Source of the DNA: a virus
Length of the DNA: 64,000 bases
Virus record (IMG/VR): IMGVR_UViG_3300042298_003052
Location: 62,001 to 126,000 of that record
Direction: 5' to 3' (one strand)
Positions 27,407 to 35,710 of this stretch are shown in pieces. The notes below the pieces were generated by a model. The model was not told the origin of the DNA and ran no database searches. It worked only from the letters and a program-made list of their open reading frames with translations. A program made the position numbers and the translations under genes. Within the stretch, counting starts at the first letter, position 1. Each line of letters begins with the position of its first letter.

Positions 27407-27462
27407 CGGTAAAGCACGGGGCTTTTAACCTCTTGATGGAAGTTCGATTCTTCCATGTCTCA
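27392..27462 (+). tRNA. tRNA-Lys (anticodon TTT)
   Basis: Acceptor GAGACAT pairs with ATGTCTC, small D-arm GCTTAACGGTAAAGC, anticodon loop CTTTTAA (TTT), T-arm GGAAGTTCGATTCTTCC; 71 nt. Its 5' 15 nt overlap the end of the preceding gene. Confidence 0.9.
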
Positions 27463-27497
27463 TTCTCATTGAACAGTTAACAAAGGAGGACATAGAA

Positions 27498-27974
27498 ATG
27501 GTATCAATTAACAGAGATGTTTTGGAAGAACGTATTCTTGACTTTGAAGATGCGGTGACCGCCGCAGGTACAGAGTTTTACGGTATCGGACCACTGTTTG
27601 GGGATATTGTCCGCCACTGGCTGCAAAAACAAACTGGAGAAAGTGTAGAGCTGTTGGCTATTGCCCTCGCGATTGAAACGTGGCTACGCGATGACTTTGC
27701 TAAGCTCGTAGAGCAATACGCTAGTAGAGAGAAGTATGCAGGTTCCTTGGAGGGTAAAATCGACACTATTGTACGTGTAGCCAAAAATCGGCTCATTACA
27801 GCCAAAGAAGCCTGGTCTGAGGGTAGAGAGTTTTATTCCACTATCTATGGCCAACATCATGAGCTCAAGCGCAAGCTCATGAAGGAATCCTCCGACGAAG
27901 AGATAATGGATAGTATTCATGAAACGGCTGCTGAAAATAGAGATAACCGTAGGCTGATACGGGGACAAGGCTAA
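27498..27974 (+). CDS. Unknown helical protein within the tRNA cluster
   Basis: 158 residues, mostly helical and acidic. AAAGGAGGACATAGAA gives one of the strongest ribosome sites in the window, so it may be highly expressed. Higher G+C than its neighbours and no GCGATCGC octamer. Placed between tRNA-Lys and tRNA-Met. No family recognised. Confidence 0.75.
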   Translation: MVSINRDVLEERILDFEDAVTAAGTEFYGIGPLFGDIVRHWLQKQTGESVELLAIALAIETWLRDDFAKLVEQYASREKYAGSLEGKIDTIVRVAKNRLITAKEAWSEGREFYSTIYGQHHELKRKLMKESSDEEIMDSIHETAAENRDNRRLIRGQG

Positions 27975-28067
27975 AGGCGCACTTTGAATAACGGAACAGA
28001 AATAAGGAAATAAAAAGCGGTTGTTTGAAAAGCGTCTCTATTTGTTCTATAATACTTAAAAAAATAC

Positions 28068-28140
28068 CCAGGGTTGGCCGAGCGGATTAGGCAACGAACT
28101 CATAATTCGTCTTAGGTAGGTTCAACTCCTACACTCTGGA
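28068..28140 (+). tRNA. tRNA with CAT anticodon (Met or Ile2)
   Basis: Acceptor CCAGGGT pairs with ACTCTGG, anticodon stem ACGAA/TTCGT encloses CTCATAA (CAT), T-arm GTAGGTTCAACTCCTAC; 73 nt. D-arm GGCCGAGCGGATTAGGC. Sequence alone does not settle elongator Met against lysidine-modified Ile. Confidence 0.88.
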
Positions 28141-28144
28141 CTTC

Positions 28145-28220
28145 CCTCTGCTGGGCTAATTGGACAAGCCACCACCCTTCTAAGGTGTTCATCATCCTGG
28201 TTCAAGTCCAGGGCAGAGGA
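28145..28220 (+). tRNA. tRNA-Arg (anticodon TCT)
   Basis: Acceptor CCTCTGC pairs with GCAGAGG, D-arm GGGCTAATTGGACAAGCC, anticodon stem closing CTTCTAA (TCT), T-arm CCTGGTTCAAGTCCAGG; 76 nt. Begins 4 nt after the CAT tRNA, so both are on one precursor. Reads AGA/AGG codons, which are common in these phage genes. Confidence 0.9.
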
Positions 28221-28242
28221 TCAATCTATTAATCGCATAAAC

Positions 28243-28280
28243 AAAAAAAAAGATCGCAATTGGGTGACTCAATTGCGATC
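28243..28280 (-). terminator. Intrinsic terminator of the primase unit
   Basis: On the minus strand GATCGCAATTG and CAATTGCGATC (11-bp perfect stem, 7-nt loop) are followed by nine T. It closes the leftward transcript from the 31951-28316 genes and keeps it from the tRNA cluster. Confidence 0.85.
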
Positions 28281-28315
28281 CGGAAACCATGTTCTAAACC
28301 TAAAACTATTATAGA

Positions 28316-28489
28316 CTAACTTTCTTCAAACGATCGCACTTTGTTACAATATCGTGCGAATTGGCCATAGGTCCAACCATTACGTTGGCACATCCAATTG
28401 CGATGAGCTTGTGCCCACATCTCGTCATTCGGATAATTCTCCCTTAGAGGAGCTGGATTTGTCAGGTCGAACAGAGTTTTTAGTACCAT
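28316..28489 (-). CDS. Small protein overlapping the preceding gene in another frame
   Basis: 57 residues from an ATG at 28489: MVLKTLFDLTNPAPLRENYP, then NDEMWAQAHRNWMCQRNGWT. The first 22 codons overlap the end of the gene at 28425-29069 in a different frame; the rest is free-standing. The Trp/Asn-rich part looks like true protein, and it ends just before the terminator. A shorter start at the ATG of MWAQAH is possible. Confidence 0.5.
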   Translation of the reverse strand: MVLKTLFDLTNPAPLRENYPNDEMWAQAHRNWMCQRNGWTYGQFARYCNKVRSFEES

Positions 28490-29069
28490 AGATGATTTTT
28501 AACTCACTCAATACAAATATATTACCATCTCTCTTAGCTTTACCGACTACATGACGACCGAATTTTAATCCTTTTGGTAACTTGAAATCTTCTGGTATGA
28601 CAACATTATAAAAATTAAAATCTTTGTTGCTGTGTCCTCTACGTCCTACATACAAAGCTAAAGATGTATCACTTGTGCTCTTACCGACACTAGCTTCAAA
28701 TTCTAGCCAGTCAACAGGACGATCGCGACCATCACCACAAGCAAACGGTACGATACCCTGAAATTTGTTCAATGCTTGAGGATAAACTGACCAGAGATGA
28801 TCCTCTTTGAAATACTTTTCTATATCCGCTAGAACTCTAGTAATAAAAGTAGAATCAGATCGCGCCAGATCCAAAACTCTAAATACTGATCCATCAGTGC
28901 ATCTAAACATCAAAGTGCGATCGCCCTTATCGTTAGGCAAAGATCGTACTAGCCTACCATTGAGCCATGCAACACATTTGAAGTCAATTTTGTTACCTTT
29001 TTTATAAGATGGCTTTTTAGAGCGATCTGCTTTTTGTTCAGGTGTTAGAATGACAGGTTTAGAGATCAT
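28425..29069 (-). CDS. Unknown protein in the primase operon
   Basis: 214 residues, basic, with a beta-rich centre (TLMFRCTDGSVFRVLDLARS, VGRRGHSNKDFNFYNVVIP) and a Ser/Lys tail. It starts 34 nt after the primase-helicase stop, in the same transcript. A DNA-replication partner is plausible from position only. Confidence 0.7.
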   Translation of the reverse strand: MISKPVILTPEQKADRSKKPSYKKGNKIDFKCVAWLNGRLVRSLPNDKGDRTLMFRCTDGSVFRVLDLARSDSTFITRVLADIEKYFKEDHLWSVYPQALNKFQGIVPFACGDGRDRPVDWLEFEASVGKSTSDTSLALYVGRRGHSNKDFNFYNVVIPEDFKLPKGLKFGRHVVGKAKRDGNIFVLSELKIIYGTKNSVRPDKSSSSKGELSE

Positions 29070-29102
29070 AAACGTCCTTTAATGTGCGATGGATAGAGTA
29101 TA

Positions 29103-31709
29103 TCACAGTTCGTTTGATTCGCTGTTGTCTCCAAAGTATACAATCTCAACGTCGGTTTCTTTATAGGAAGGAATAGGATATCCACTGTAAAGATAAACCG
29201 TACAATCGTTTCTAAGAATACGAGATCGTCCGATCGCTTGAATAAGATTAGATTCGATTAATGCACATTGAATAGCTTGAAGGTTTGGATCTTCAAATGT
29301 GTTTAATTTGAATCTATATCCGTTTCGATTGATCACAAGAGTCGTGGTATTAACATGGTCCGCCGTCAAATAGTCTAAACCCATTGCAGCAGCAATAATG
29401 AAAACCTGATTGGGAGAAGGATAGGGAGTGCCTACCACGTTGATACTATTTCCATTCAAAGAATCATATCCTGCACAATTACCGAAATAGGAGTCAGCAG
29501 GATTCTTAAATTTATGTCTAAAATCTTTGAATGTGATAGTAGGTAAATCTCCGGCTTTATCAACCACTTTGTTTATGGTATTGGGAACATTTAGACTAGA
29601 TTTGCTACAGGAGTTAGACATATCCTGGACCAAGTTGCCTACAGGCACGACATTGGAAATATCGATAAATTCTAAGCGATCGCCAAATAGTTCGCGATAA
29701 ATATGTTCATCAGCGGTAGCGGAAAGAATAATAATTTTGCGATCTGTAGGAATATCTTTCTTATGGGCATAGTGCATCTTACCTTCAAACTTGTCATCAT
29801 TAACGTAGAAGCCCTTCATACGGAACAGATCTAAAATGTTGCCTGAGAAGTGTCCAGAAGGGGCAGCAGCAACTAAACTAATCAACTCGCTTAGTGTATC
29901 ACTCAGATTGACTCTGATGGTCTCAACGGTCTTCAGGCGCTTGTTAATGTACGTTTGATATTCCTTGATTACAGGGAGAAAATCTCTTTTAAGTTGTTGA
30001 GAACCTTCAGTGTCCACCAAGTTCTCAAGTCGATAAAGATCTTCACGGGTTACATAATGAGAAGGAATAATGACATTTAAAATATCTTCATCACAGATAA
30101 TAGTTTTACAATGACCAAAAGGATATTTACCGTCTTTTTGATTCTTCGTGAACATCTTAGCGTGGGTAGTCCACACAGATTTGTGATTTTGTCCATAGGT
30201 CAGACTATTGGCCTGAAAATACAAATCCAAAGCGTTTAAGACTTCAGGACTGTTAGAGGTATCCTTTCTAAGCGCTGCGATCTTATTTTGAGCAACTTGG
30301 TAAAGACCGACAGAATAATAATACTCAAGCTCTGAGGCAAGATCTTCAGGGATACAATCAGGTAGTTTAGGAGTAACGTATACAGGTAAATTGAACAAAA
30401 TACTGTTCCGTTTGATTGGTTCGATCGCTAAAAGATCATCAAACGAAGGAATACCAATCTTTTTACCTAATTCATCTTTAAGAGCATGAGTAGGAAAAGC
30501 ATAAGCTACAGGTTCATGAGTATCGTTGAAAGAATCTATTAACAATGTGCTCTTGCCTAATCCAGTAGCACAATTGAAAACATAAACTTTAGTGTCATTA
30601 GATTCACAAGCCTTCAAAAATTCATGTTTCATTTTTCTTTCTGCATCCTTTAATTGAAACGCCTTTCTTACATAGTTTGCCACAGGAACAGGTTCGGAGT
30701 ACTGATTTGAGTAGGTAGCCTGAAGAATATTCTTATATTCCCAATCTTCCTCAAAAGGACTAAAATTCTCTAAGCGAGAAGGATTATAATCACGACCCTT
30801 GATAGAAGAGAGAACTGCATAATGTTTACTCTCATAGGTACCAGTGGCATCCATCACCTGTCTCATCCACACTATACCACCTTCAATACACTGAAGATTG
30901 GTAGCAATACCAAATAGTTCGGGATAGGTTAGACGCGCTCCAGCATTATACTCCTCCGTCGAACGAATGAATCCGCCCATCTTAAAACTCTTTAATATTG
31001 TGAGCTTATCAGATAATTCTCCAAAGTCAACGCCTCTAATAAGTTCGATATCGGCTTCAGTATGTTGAAATTGTAAAAGTTCTGCGATCGTATCTTTAGA
31101 GACTCTGTTCTTAGCCTTCGTTGAATGTCCACTGATAGCAACTTGATGATTACGCGCAGCAGCTTCAAGTTCAGTATATGTTAAGGAACGAGAATCAAAA
31201 TTGGGATATAGTATCTCTTTACCACCATAATACCAACGATTACAGTTTGAACACTGCTTATCAGATTCAGGAAACAAGAATTTAGCCAGTAAAAATTGGA
31301 TAGAATCAGCCACTTCCATAGATGTAGCGGCATCACCTAAATCGAAAATGATCCTAAATCTTGGATCGCTACCAGTATGAGAGAACGTACTATAAAAGAA
31401 TTTCCAAGGAAGATGATAAAAGTCAAGTCTCTCTTTGAATATATCAGCAGGTAACTTACACTCGAAATCGACTTCAAAAATTCGTTGATACAACCAGTTG
31501 TCTTTCTCACATCCTTTGCCGTCAGTGATCATAGGTAAAACACTATGTCCCTCAACGATGAGATCAGCTAATTCTTCCCAACTCTTTTCAACCTCATAAT
31601 TGAATATTCTTTTTGCGATCGCAGGTGCAGGAGATCCTTTTCCCTTCCCTTTAGGAGGACGATCGCTGAATTTCTGAGGGTCTACACAAAATCTAACTCT
31701 GTCTTTCAT
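29103..31709 (-). CDS. Primase-helicase fusion (AEP-like primase plus SF2-like helicase)
   Basis: 868 residues. N-terminal ~60-180: FEVDFE (acidic metal motif), YSTFSHTGSDPRFRIIFDLG (the S-x-H and later Asp of archaeo-eukaryotic primases), then CSNCNRWYYGGK. Middle and C-terminal: Walker A ATGLGKST (K386), DED box CDEDIL (E541), motif III ILSATADE, motif VI QAIGRSRILRND. This is a self-contained primase-helicase expected at the phage fork. Lys-rich tail-like N-terminus (PPKGKGKGSP). AEP assignment is from motif spacing, helicase part is clearer. Confidence 0.7.
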   Translation of the reverse strand: MKDRVRFCVDPQKFSDRPPKGKGKGSPAPAIAKRIFNYEVEKSWEELADLIVEGHSVLPMITDGKGCEKDNWLYQRIFEVDFECKLPADIFKERLDFYHLPWKFFYSTFSHTGSDPRFRIIFDLGDAATSMEVADSIQFLLAKFLFPESDKQCSNCNRWYYGGKEILYPNFDSRSLTYTELEAAARNHQVAISGHSTKAKNRVSKDTIAELLQFQHTEADIELIRGVDFGELSDKLTILKSFKMGGFIRSTEEYNAGARLTYPELFGIATNLQCIEGGIVWMRQVMDATGTYESKHYAVLSSIKGRDYNPSRLENFSPFEEDWEYKNILQATYSNQYSEPVPVANYVRKAFQLKDAERKMKHEFLKACESNDTKVYVFNCATGLGKSTLLIDSFNDTHEPVAYAFPTHALKDELGKKIGIPSFDDLLAIEPIKRNSILFNLPVYVTPKLPDCIPEDLASELEYYYSVGLYQVAQNKIAALRKDTSNSPEVLNALDLYFQANSLTYGQNHKSVWTTHAKMFTKNQKDGKYPFGHCKTIICDEDILNVIIPSHYVTREDLYRLENLVDTEGSQQLKRDFLPVIKEYQTYINKRLKTVETIRVNLSDTLSELISLVAAAPSGHFSGNILDLFRMKGFYVNDDKFEGKMHYAHKKDIPTDRKIIILSATADEHIYRELFGDRLEFIDISNVVPVGNLVQDMSNSCSKSSLNVPNTINKVVDKAGDLPTITFKDFRHKFKNPADSYFGNCAGYDSLNGNSINVVGTPYPSPNQVFIIAAAMGLDYLTADHVNTTTLVINRNGYRFKLNTFEDPNLQAIQCALIESNLIQAIGRSRILRNDCTVYLYSGYPIPSYKETDVEIVYFGDNSESNEL

Positions 31710-31741
31710 AATTATATGGATCCAATGTGTTCTATTGATAA

Positions 31742-31951
31742 TTAACTATTTGCTTCTCTCTCTTTAACCAAATCCAATCCCATACGAATAACGTTAGCCA
31801 TTGTGCAACCCATCTTTACTGACAGATCATATAGTTCTTGTTTTTCGGCTTCAGTCATCAAAAGCGGATAGGTGACTTTAGGTGTTTTCTCTGAAAAAGT
31901 ACGATACGCACCTCTTTTCATCTCTCTCATGACTTGTTTCATCTGAATCAC
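31742..31951 (-). CDS. Ribbon-helix-helix-like regulator
   Basis: 69 residues. Residues ~25-62 (KVTYPLLMTEAEKQELYDLS plus VKMGCTMANVIRMGLDLV) fit a ribbon-helix-helix DNA-binding unit: strand, helix A, turn, helix B. First gene of the leftward primase operon, so autoregulation of that operon is a reasonable inference. Confidence 0.6.
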   Translation of the reverse strand: MIQMKQVMREMKRGAYRTFSEKTPKVTYPLLMTEAEKQELYDLSVKMGCTMANVIRMGLDLVKEREANS

Positions 31952-32051
31952 CTTGAATTAAGTGTATTAGTAACTCATTATAAACGATTATTCACTTTTG
32001 AGTACATAAAATACATGGTGTATTAACCGATCAGTATATTATCAAAAGATC

Positions 32052-32244
32052 CCCCCAATCATCCAAGATGCCAGAAGCGCACCTGATCTCTAGTTTTGAA
32101 AGAACATACAAGTGCGATCGCGTTATTAAGATCGAAAATGGACAAAAAAACGCAGTTACTATATATACTATAGCGATCGCGTTTTTTTGTCCAAATCGAG
32201 AGTAAAAGGCGAGGGCTCTCTCTGGCATCTTGGATGATTGGGGG
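32052..32244. repeat. Nested inverted repeat (24-bp outer, 14-bp inner arms)
   Basis: Outer arms 32052-32075 and 32221-32244 are exact complements (CCCCCAATCATCCAAGATGC...). Inner arms 32140-32153 (GGACAAAAAAACGC) and 32179-32192 are also exact complements, around ACTATATATACTATAG. Either a small non-autonomous (MITE-like) element or an origin/terminator structure; no coding sequence inside. Confidence 0.85.
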
Positions 32245-32619
32245 TATTAAGTATATATACCTACACATATATCAACATTTACAGGTTAAAAACGCACTGT
32301 TTTTACGATTTCACACGATTTTATAGGTACCCACGATTTTCTTCAATTTTGAAAAGGATAAGGCTCAAACCCATGTACATCAATAGTTATAGCGATCAGA
32401 GAATGCGAGAAAGAATCAAGGGATACTTATAATGGGGGACGTTGAAACCATTGATATATATGGATCATAGTGATTTAACAGAAAAGAGTGAAAAACGATA
32501 GAAAATTAATACTCAACTCGCTGAGACCCGCATTCTCTCGTTAAAGAAAAACCACATTTTGATAAAAATTAATGTCTATAAGAATCACAGGTAAAAAAGA
32601 GTTATCGTTCATCCTTTTC

Positions 32620-32670
32620 CATTTTGACTAATCGATTGGACCAAATTGACCTGATCGATTGGTCAAAATG
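32620..32670. repeat. Imperfect palindrome of GATTGG/TTGACC units
   Basis: CATTTTGACTAATCGATTGG then ACCAAATTGACC and TGATCGATTGGTCAAAATG form a 51-bp near-palindrome. The same units are arrayed at 60217-60366, 27 kb away. Confidence 0.75.
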
Positions 32671-32798
32671 AAATTCACTCAAATTAGACGATCTGAGTAC
32701 ATATACTCATATCTGATCAAAACGATCGCGATCGTTCCTTCTCTATACACCTCACCATTTTCGTGCTATGATGAGATCGTCTATGCAAACAACCTAAG

Positions 32799-33155
32799 AT
32801 GGATATATCTAAAGTACTTCGACTACCATGTGTGGCTCAACATGAGCTATACGATGTTCCTGAAGATTTTGATCATCTAACTGAAATACTAGAAGATGTA
32901 TTTGACTTTGTAGAAACAGAAGATGACTATGAATGTTTCTTCCCTGTAGGTGCTCCTATTCTCTCATCTAATGATGTCATTGGAGCAGAAGAGAATGAGT
33001 TAGTAGATGGAGAAACCCTCCTAGCCCAGACATACGGCCTTGTAACGTGCCTCAGCGAAGATCCCGTACTGTTTATGGTAGAATGCGATCAATGTACCGA
33101 TTACGGCCTTGTGGATGGGCTGGTGCTCAATGTGTATAGAGAGTTTCGTTCTTAA
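32799..33155 (+). CDS. Unknown acidic protein
   Basis: 118 residues, strongly acidic (many Glu/Asp). First gene of the rightward early-type block. Weak ribosome site. No family recognised; acidic phage proteins of this size are often DNA mimics, which is a guess. Confidence 0.55.
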   Translation: MDISKVLRLPCVAQHELYDVPEDFDHLTEILEDVFDFVETEDDYECFFPVGAPILSSNDVIGAEENELVDGETLLAQTYGLVTCLSEDPVLFMVECDQCTDYGLVDGLVLNVYREFRS

Positions 33156-33218
33156 CGATCCTCGACAACTATCCATCGACGACATATAATGACCACATAC
33201 AACCAAAAGGAGACCACC

Positions 33219-33650
33219 ATGAGTCCACTAGCAGAGCAATTAAACGAGTTACAAGAACTCTTGTTTAAGTTCCCACTGGATTATATACGCCTTACCCAAG
33301 ACGCGGATCAACAGAAACTTATTAACGAGGAACAGAGACTTGTTAGCGATCATACCGAACTCTTACTGAGATTCCTGTCCTGTCTATCGCAAACTGAGAT
33401 CAGAACACACGAAGCCATCTTAAATAATTCCAAGTTCAAGGAAGGTGATCTAGTTAAAGTATATTCACCACCTGTACAAGGATATGGGTCAATTGTGGAG
33501 GTGTGTTTGCAACATCGAGAACCAGATCTTTCTAGTGTGGGCGTATATTATGAAGTGGTCTTAACACGCGATCTTTGTAATGAACCATTAATCGATGAAC
33601 TCTTCTATGTCGAAGAGAAGTATATTTCCCTAGTTAAAGAACACGTCTAA
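33219..33650 (+). CDS. Unknown protein with SH3-like C-terminus
   Basis: 143 residues from the ATG at 33219, 8 nt after AAAAGGAG. N-terminal half is helical; residues ~75-110 (FKEGDLVKVYSPPVQGYGSI) look like a KOW/SH3-type barrel start. No specific family. Confidence 0.7.
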   Translation: MSPLAEQLNELQELLFKFPLDYIRLTQDADQQKLINEEQRLVSDHTELLLRFLSCLSQTEIRTHEAILNNSKFKEGDLVKVYSPPVQGYGSIVEVCLQHREPDLSSVGVYYEVVLTRDLCNEPLIDELFYVEEKYISLVKEHV

Positions 33651-33690
33651 TTCTTTAATAACGTAAATATCTAAAAAAGGAGAATTCACC

Positions 33691-34044
33691 ATGGATTTTG
33701 AACAGTACAAGACTTTAACCGATACGCTTTTAGACGAATACACAATGCCATTGGTAAGAGAATTGTCGTATCTTCGTGAGAGAAAGATCGCACTTAAGAA
33801 TCATCTGTACGATATCGAAGCTGCGATCGTTGAAAACAAAACCGCTTATTATAACGCTAAAGACAAAGCCCACGCTGAAGTACACATAAAATTCAAGTTT
33901 GATGTTTTCAGAGAGCTACCAAAGATCGCAGATCATCCAGAACGAGAAGAATTGTTTTCTCTAGCCTGGGATGAATGTGATGGCAATAGAGAAAAGGTTT
34001 TTGAAAAATTAGAAGAATTGTCAGATCTTTTTCTTAACGTCTAA
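33691..34044 (+). CDS. Unknown helical protein
   Basis: 117 residues, mostly helical with a coiled-coil-like centre (LSYLRERKIALKNHLYDIEA). Clean AAAAGGAG ribosome site. Between genes of the early block. Confidence 0.7.
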   Translation: MDFEQYKTLTDTLLDEYTMPLVRELSYLRERKIALKNHLYDIEAAIVENKTAYYNAKDKAHAEVHIKFKFDVFRELPKIADHPEREELFSLAWDECDGNREKVFEKLEELSDLFLNV

Positions 34045-34061
34045 CCAAAGGAGTGTCTTTG

Positions 34062-34370
34062 ATGTCTAGTCGCGGACTCAATGTTTGTACATTGGCTGGT
34101 AGTGTTATCTCTATTGATACTAGAACTAGCGATCACGTCGAAATTGTTATCGATGTGGACAACAGACACAAAGAAGGTTCCTTTGTCGTGAGGGTTATAA
34201 TCTGGAACGATTCTCTTGCATCACACACGGTCCCTCATATTAGAGAAGGATCACTGATTATTGTCACTGGTTTTATCGAACCTTCGCCTTATATCAGCGA
34301 ATACGATGATCAGCCTTACGCCGGTCTACGACTTACAGCAACCGATATCGTCCTCGACATAAAGGGATAA
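34062..34370 (+). CDS. ssb: Single-stranded DNA-binding-like OB-fold protein
   Basis: 102 residues from the ATG at 34062 (AAAGGAG 8 nt upstream; an earlier GTG overlaps the ribosome site). LNVCTLAGSVISIDTRTSDH, VVRVIIWNDSLASH and REGSLIIVTGFIEPS follow the SSB pattern (N...L.G.l......t.......V..w......v..G....v.G.l). It lacks the long acidic tail of bacterial SSB. Likely coats phage ssDNA with the primase-helicase. Confidence 0.7.
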   Translation: MSSRGLNVCTLAGSVISIDTRTSDHVEIVIDVDNRHKEGSFVVRVIIWNDSLASHTVPHIREGSLIIVTGFIEPSPYISEYDDQPYAGLRLTATDIVLDIKG

Positions 34371-34377
34371 ACCAACA

Positions 34378-34626
34378 ATGAAATATGAACAACTATTGAC
34401 AGAAATCATTGATGTTCTAATTACAGATCGCTTCAAAGAGCACGATGACGTTCCTCCTGAAACGATCGCACAGGCTAAACAGATCATGTTTGATACGTTC
34501 TCGCCAACATGGGATATCTGTGTTAACGCCGCTATTGAACAAGGATATACAGAAGAGTCTCTTAAAACTTTCGCTGTGCAAGTGTTTAACAGATTGGATC
34601 TAGAACGGATGGCACATCTTAATTGA
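34378..34626 (+). CDS. Unknown small helical protein
   Basis: 82 residues, acidic and helical. Starts 7 nt after the SSB-like stop, so likely in the same operon; no clear ribosome site. No family recognised. Confidence 0.6.
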   Translation: MKYEQLLTEIIDVLITDRFKEHDDVPPETIAQAKQIMFDTFSPTWDICVNAAIEQGYTEESLKTFAVQVFNRLDLERMAHLN

Positions 34627-34635
34627 GATGTTACT

Positions 34636-34917
34636 TTATACAATTATAAAATCTAACCGTTTCAAAGTGTCCATGAAATCAGTTAATGTGCGATCTTTCA
34701 AAACGAACCATTCGCCTTTAATTTTGTTTTGTCGATATTTGTATTTCAATCGTTTCTCTAAATATAAACCATCGATTGCACAATTAAAGGCGAATAACAC
34801 TAGATCCTTATCATTTCCTGTTTGTAGATTTTGTAATCTTTTTTTGAACCCGCTCTCTGTAGTTTTTCCTACCTTGTAGCGATCGTCCCCTGTAGTTAGT
34901 ACATATACGATGTCCAT
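34636..34917 (-). CDS. GIY-YIG-like (T5orf172 type) protein
   Basis: 93 residues. YVLTTGDDRYKVGKTTESGF with KRLQNLQTGN, then LEKRLKYKYRQNKIKGEWF matches the T5orf172/Mug113 branch of the GIY-YIG superfamily. The only minus-strand gene between ssb and the glycosyltransferase, a sign of independent acquisition. DNA cleavage would be the expected activity; not shown. Confidence 0.7.
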   Translation of the reverse strand: MDIVYVLTTGDDRYKVGKTTESGFKKRLQNLQTGNDKDLVLFAFNCAIDGLYLEKRLKYKYRQNKIKGEWFVLKDRTLTDFMDTLKRLDFIIV

Positions 34918-34950
34918 AGTTTATCACTAATACTTAGAGGAATAGTACCA

Positions 34951-35340
34951 ATGGCTATCGAGTGTTACATTGCCGGTTGTAATATAGACGAATGCAAAGC
35001 TTTACGCGATCTGTTAGTCGAAAAAGGATATGAAATTACGGCAAAGTGGTTAGATGAACCTTTTCGTCGTACACTGACGTATAGTGTAGAAGATCGTCAT
35101 CGTATAGCTAATATGGATAGAGACGATGTTCTGAGATCTGATCTTTTAATTCACTTGGCTACAGATCGCTATATCCCTGGTGGCAAGTTTGTTGAAGTTG
35201 GTATCGCCATAGGTGCTAACATTCCGGTCATCAACGTAGGTCACCAAGAAAATATGTTGATGTGGTGTGATTCTGTTGAAACCGTTGCTACACAAGAAGA
35301 AGCGATCCTTCTGTTAGAAAGACGAATCCTAGGATTGTAG
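34951..35340 (+). CDS. Nucleoside 2-deoxyribosyltransferase-like enzyme
   Basis: 129 residues. The pattern fits the small nucleoside deoxyribosyltransferase fold: YIAGC N-terminal strand, RDDVLRSDLLIHLATD, then GGKFVEVGIAIGANIPVIN with the catalytic-type Glu, and a C-terminal helix. Family members exchange bases of deoxynucleosides or cleave modified nucleotides, so a role in phage nucleotide metabolism is expected. AGAGGAA precedes the ATG. Its last 47 nt are nearly identical to the end of the next gene. Confidence 0.65.
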   Translation: MAIECYIAGCNIDECKALRDLLVEKGYEITAKWLDEPFRRTLTYSVEDRHRIANMDRDDVLRSDLLIHLATDRYIPGGKFVEVGIAIGANIPVINVGHQENMLMWCDSVETVATQEEAILLLERRILGL

Positions 35341-35342
35341 AA
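35296..35342 (+). repeat. 47-bp direct repeat, copy 1 (gene 3' end)
   Basis: Begins GAAGAAGCGATCCTTCTGTT and spans the C-terminal codons (EEAILLLERRI) and stop. The second copy is 35633-35679 with one mismatch, also ending a gene. Confidence 0.9.
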
Positions 35343-35401
35343 GGGTACTACCATATTTTCTTTTGATTGGATTAACTCTGTGTTGTATCGAAGTGATAAA
35401 A

Positions 35402-35677
35402 ATGTTTGATATTATTGAGATATTGATGCGTCAACCTAGCAAGCTTGCAAAAGTCGTAACAGCAATTGATGAGTCTGTTAGTACCTCAATGCTTTACGGG
35501 GACTATAGTTACATACAAACCACTGTACCAAAAGTCGTAGAAAAATTAGAAGAAAAAGACTACTCTATGCTGTTGCGTGTTCTCATGTACAAAACTAAGA
35601 GAGATAAAACCTCAGCAGCCACACCTTTTTATGAAGAAGCGATCCTTCTGTTAGAAAGACGAATCCTAGAATTGTAG
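35402..35677 (+). CDS. Unknown protein sharing its C-terminus with the preceding gene
   Basis: 91 residues from the ATG at 35402 (MFDIIEILMRQP). The last 11-14 residues (EEAILLLERRILEL) come from the duplicated 47 bp; the rest is unrelated to the deoxyribosyltransferase-like gene. Probably made by a recombination event that copied a gene end. Confidence 0.55.
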   Translation: MFDIIEILMRQPSKLAKVVTAIDESVSTSMLYGDYSYIQTTVPKVVEKLEEKDYSMLLRVLMYKTKRDKTSAATPFYEEAILLLERRILEL

Positions 35678-35679
35678 AA
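35633..35679 (+). repeat. 47-bp direct repeat, copy 2
   Basis: Matches 35296-35342 with one mismatch, again spanning a stop codon. Distance between copies is 337 bp. Confidence 0.9.
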
Positions 35680-35710
35680 TTGCTAACTGCTCTCGGTTGG
35701 GAATAAGTAT

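Larger units (their letters stand above)
31952..32798. other. Large non-coding region between divergent gene blocks
   Basis: About 850 bp with no convincing gene. It holds the nested inverted repeat 32052-32244, a GATCGATTGG/TTGACC repeat pair at 32620-32670, several HIP1 octamers, and AT-rich stretches. Lying between the leftward primase operon and the rightward early genes, it is a good candidate for a replication origin or a divergent control region. Confidence 0.6.

Noticed and set aside
32031-32268. Minus-strand frames across the nested inverted repeat
   Set aside because: Both are generated by the repeat arms and HIP1 sequences; no ribosome site.
32659-32880. Plus-strand frame before 32799
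   Set aside because: It begins inside the GATTGG/TTGACC repeats and conflicts with the better acidic gene at 32799.
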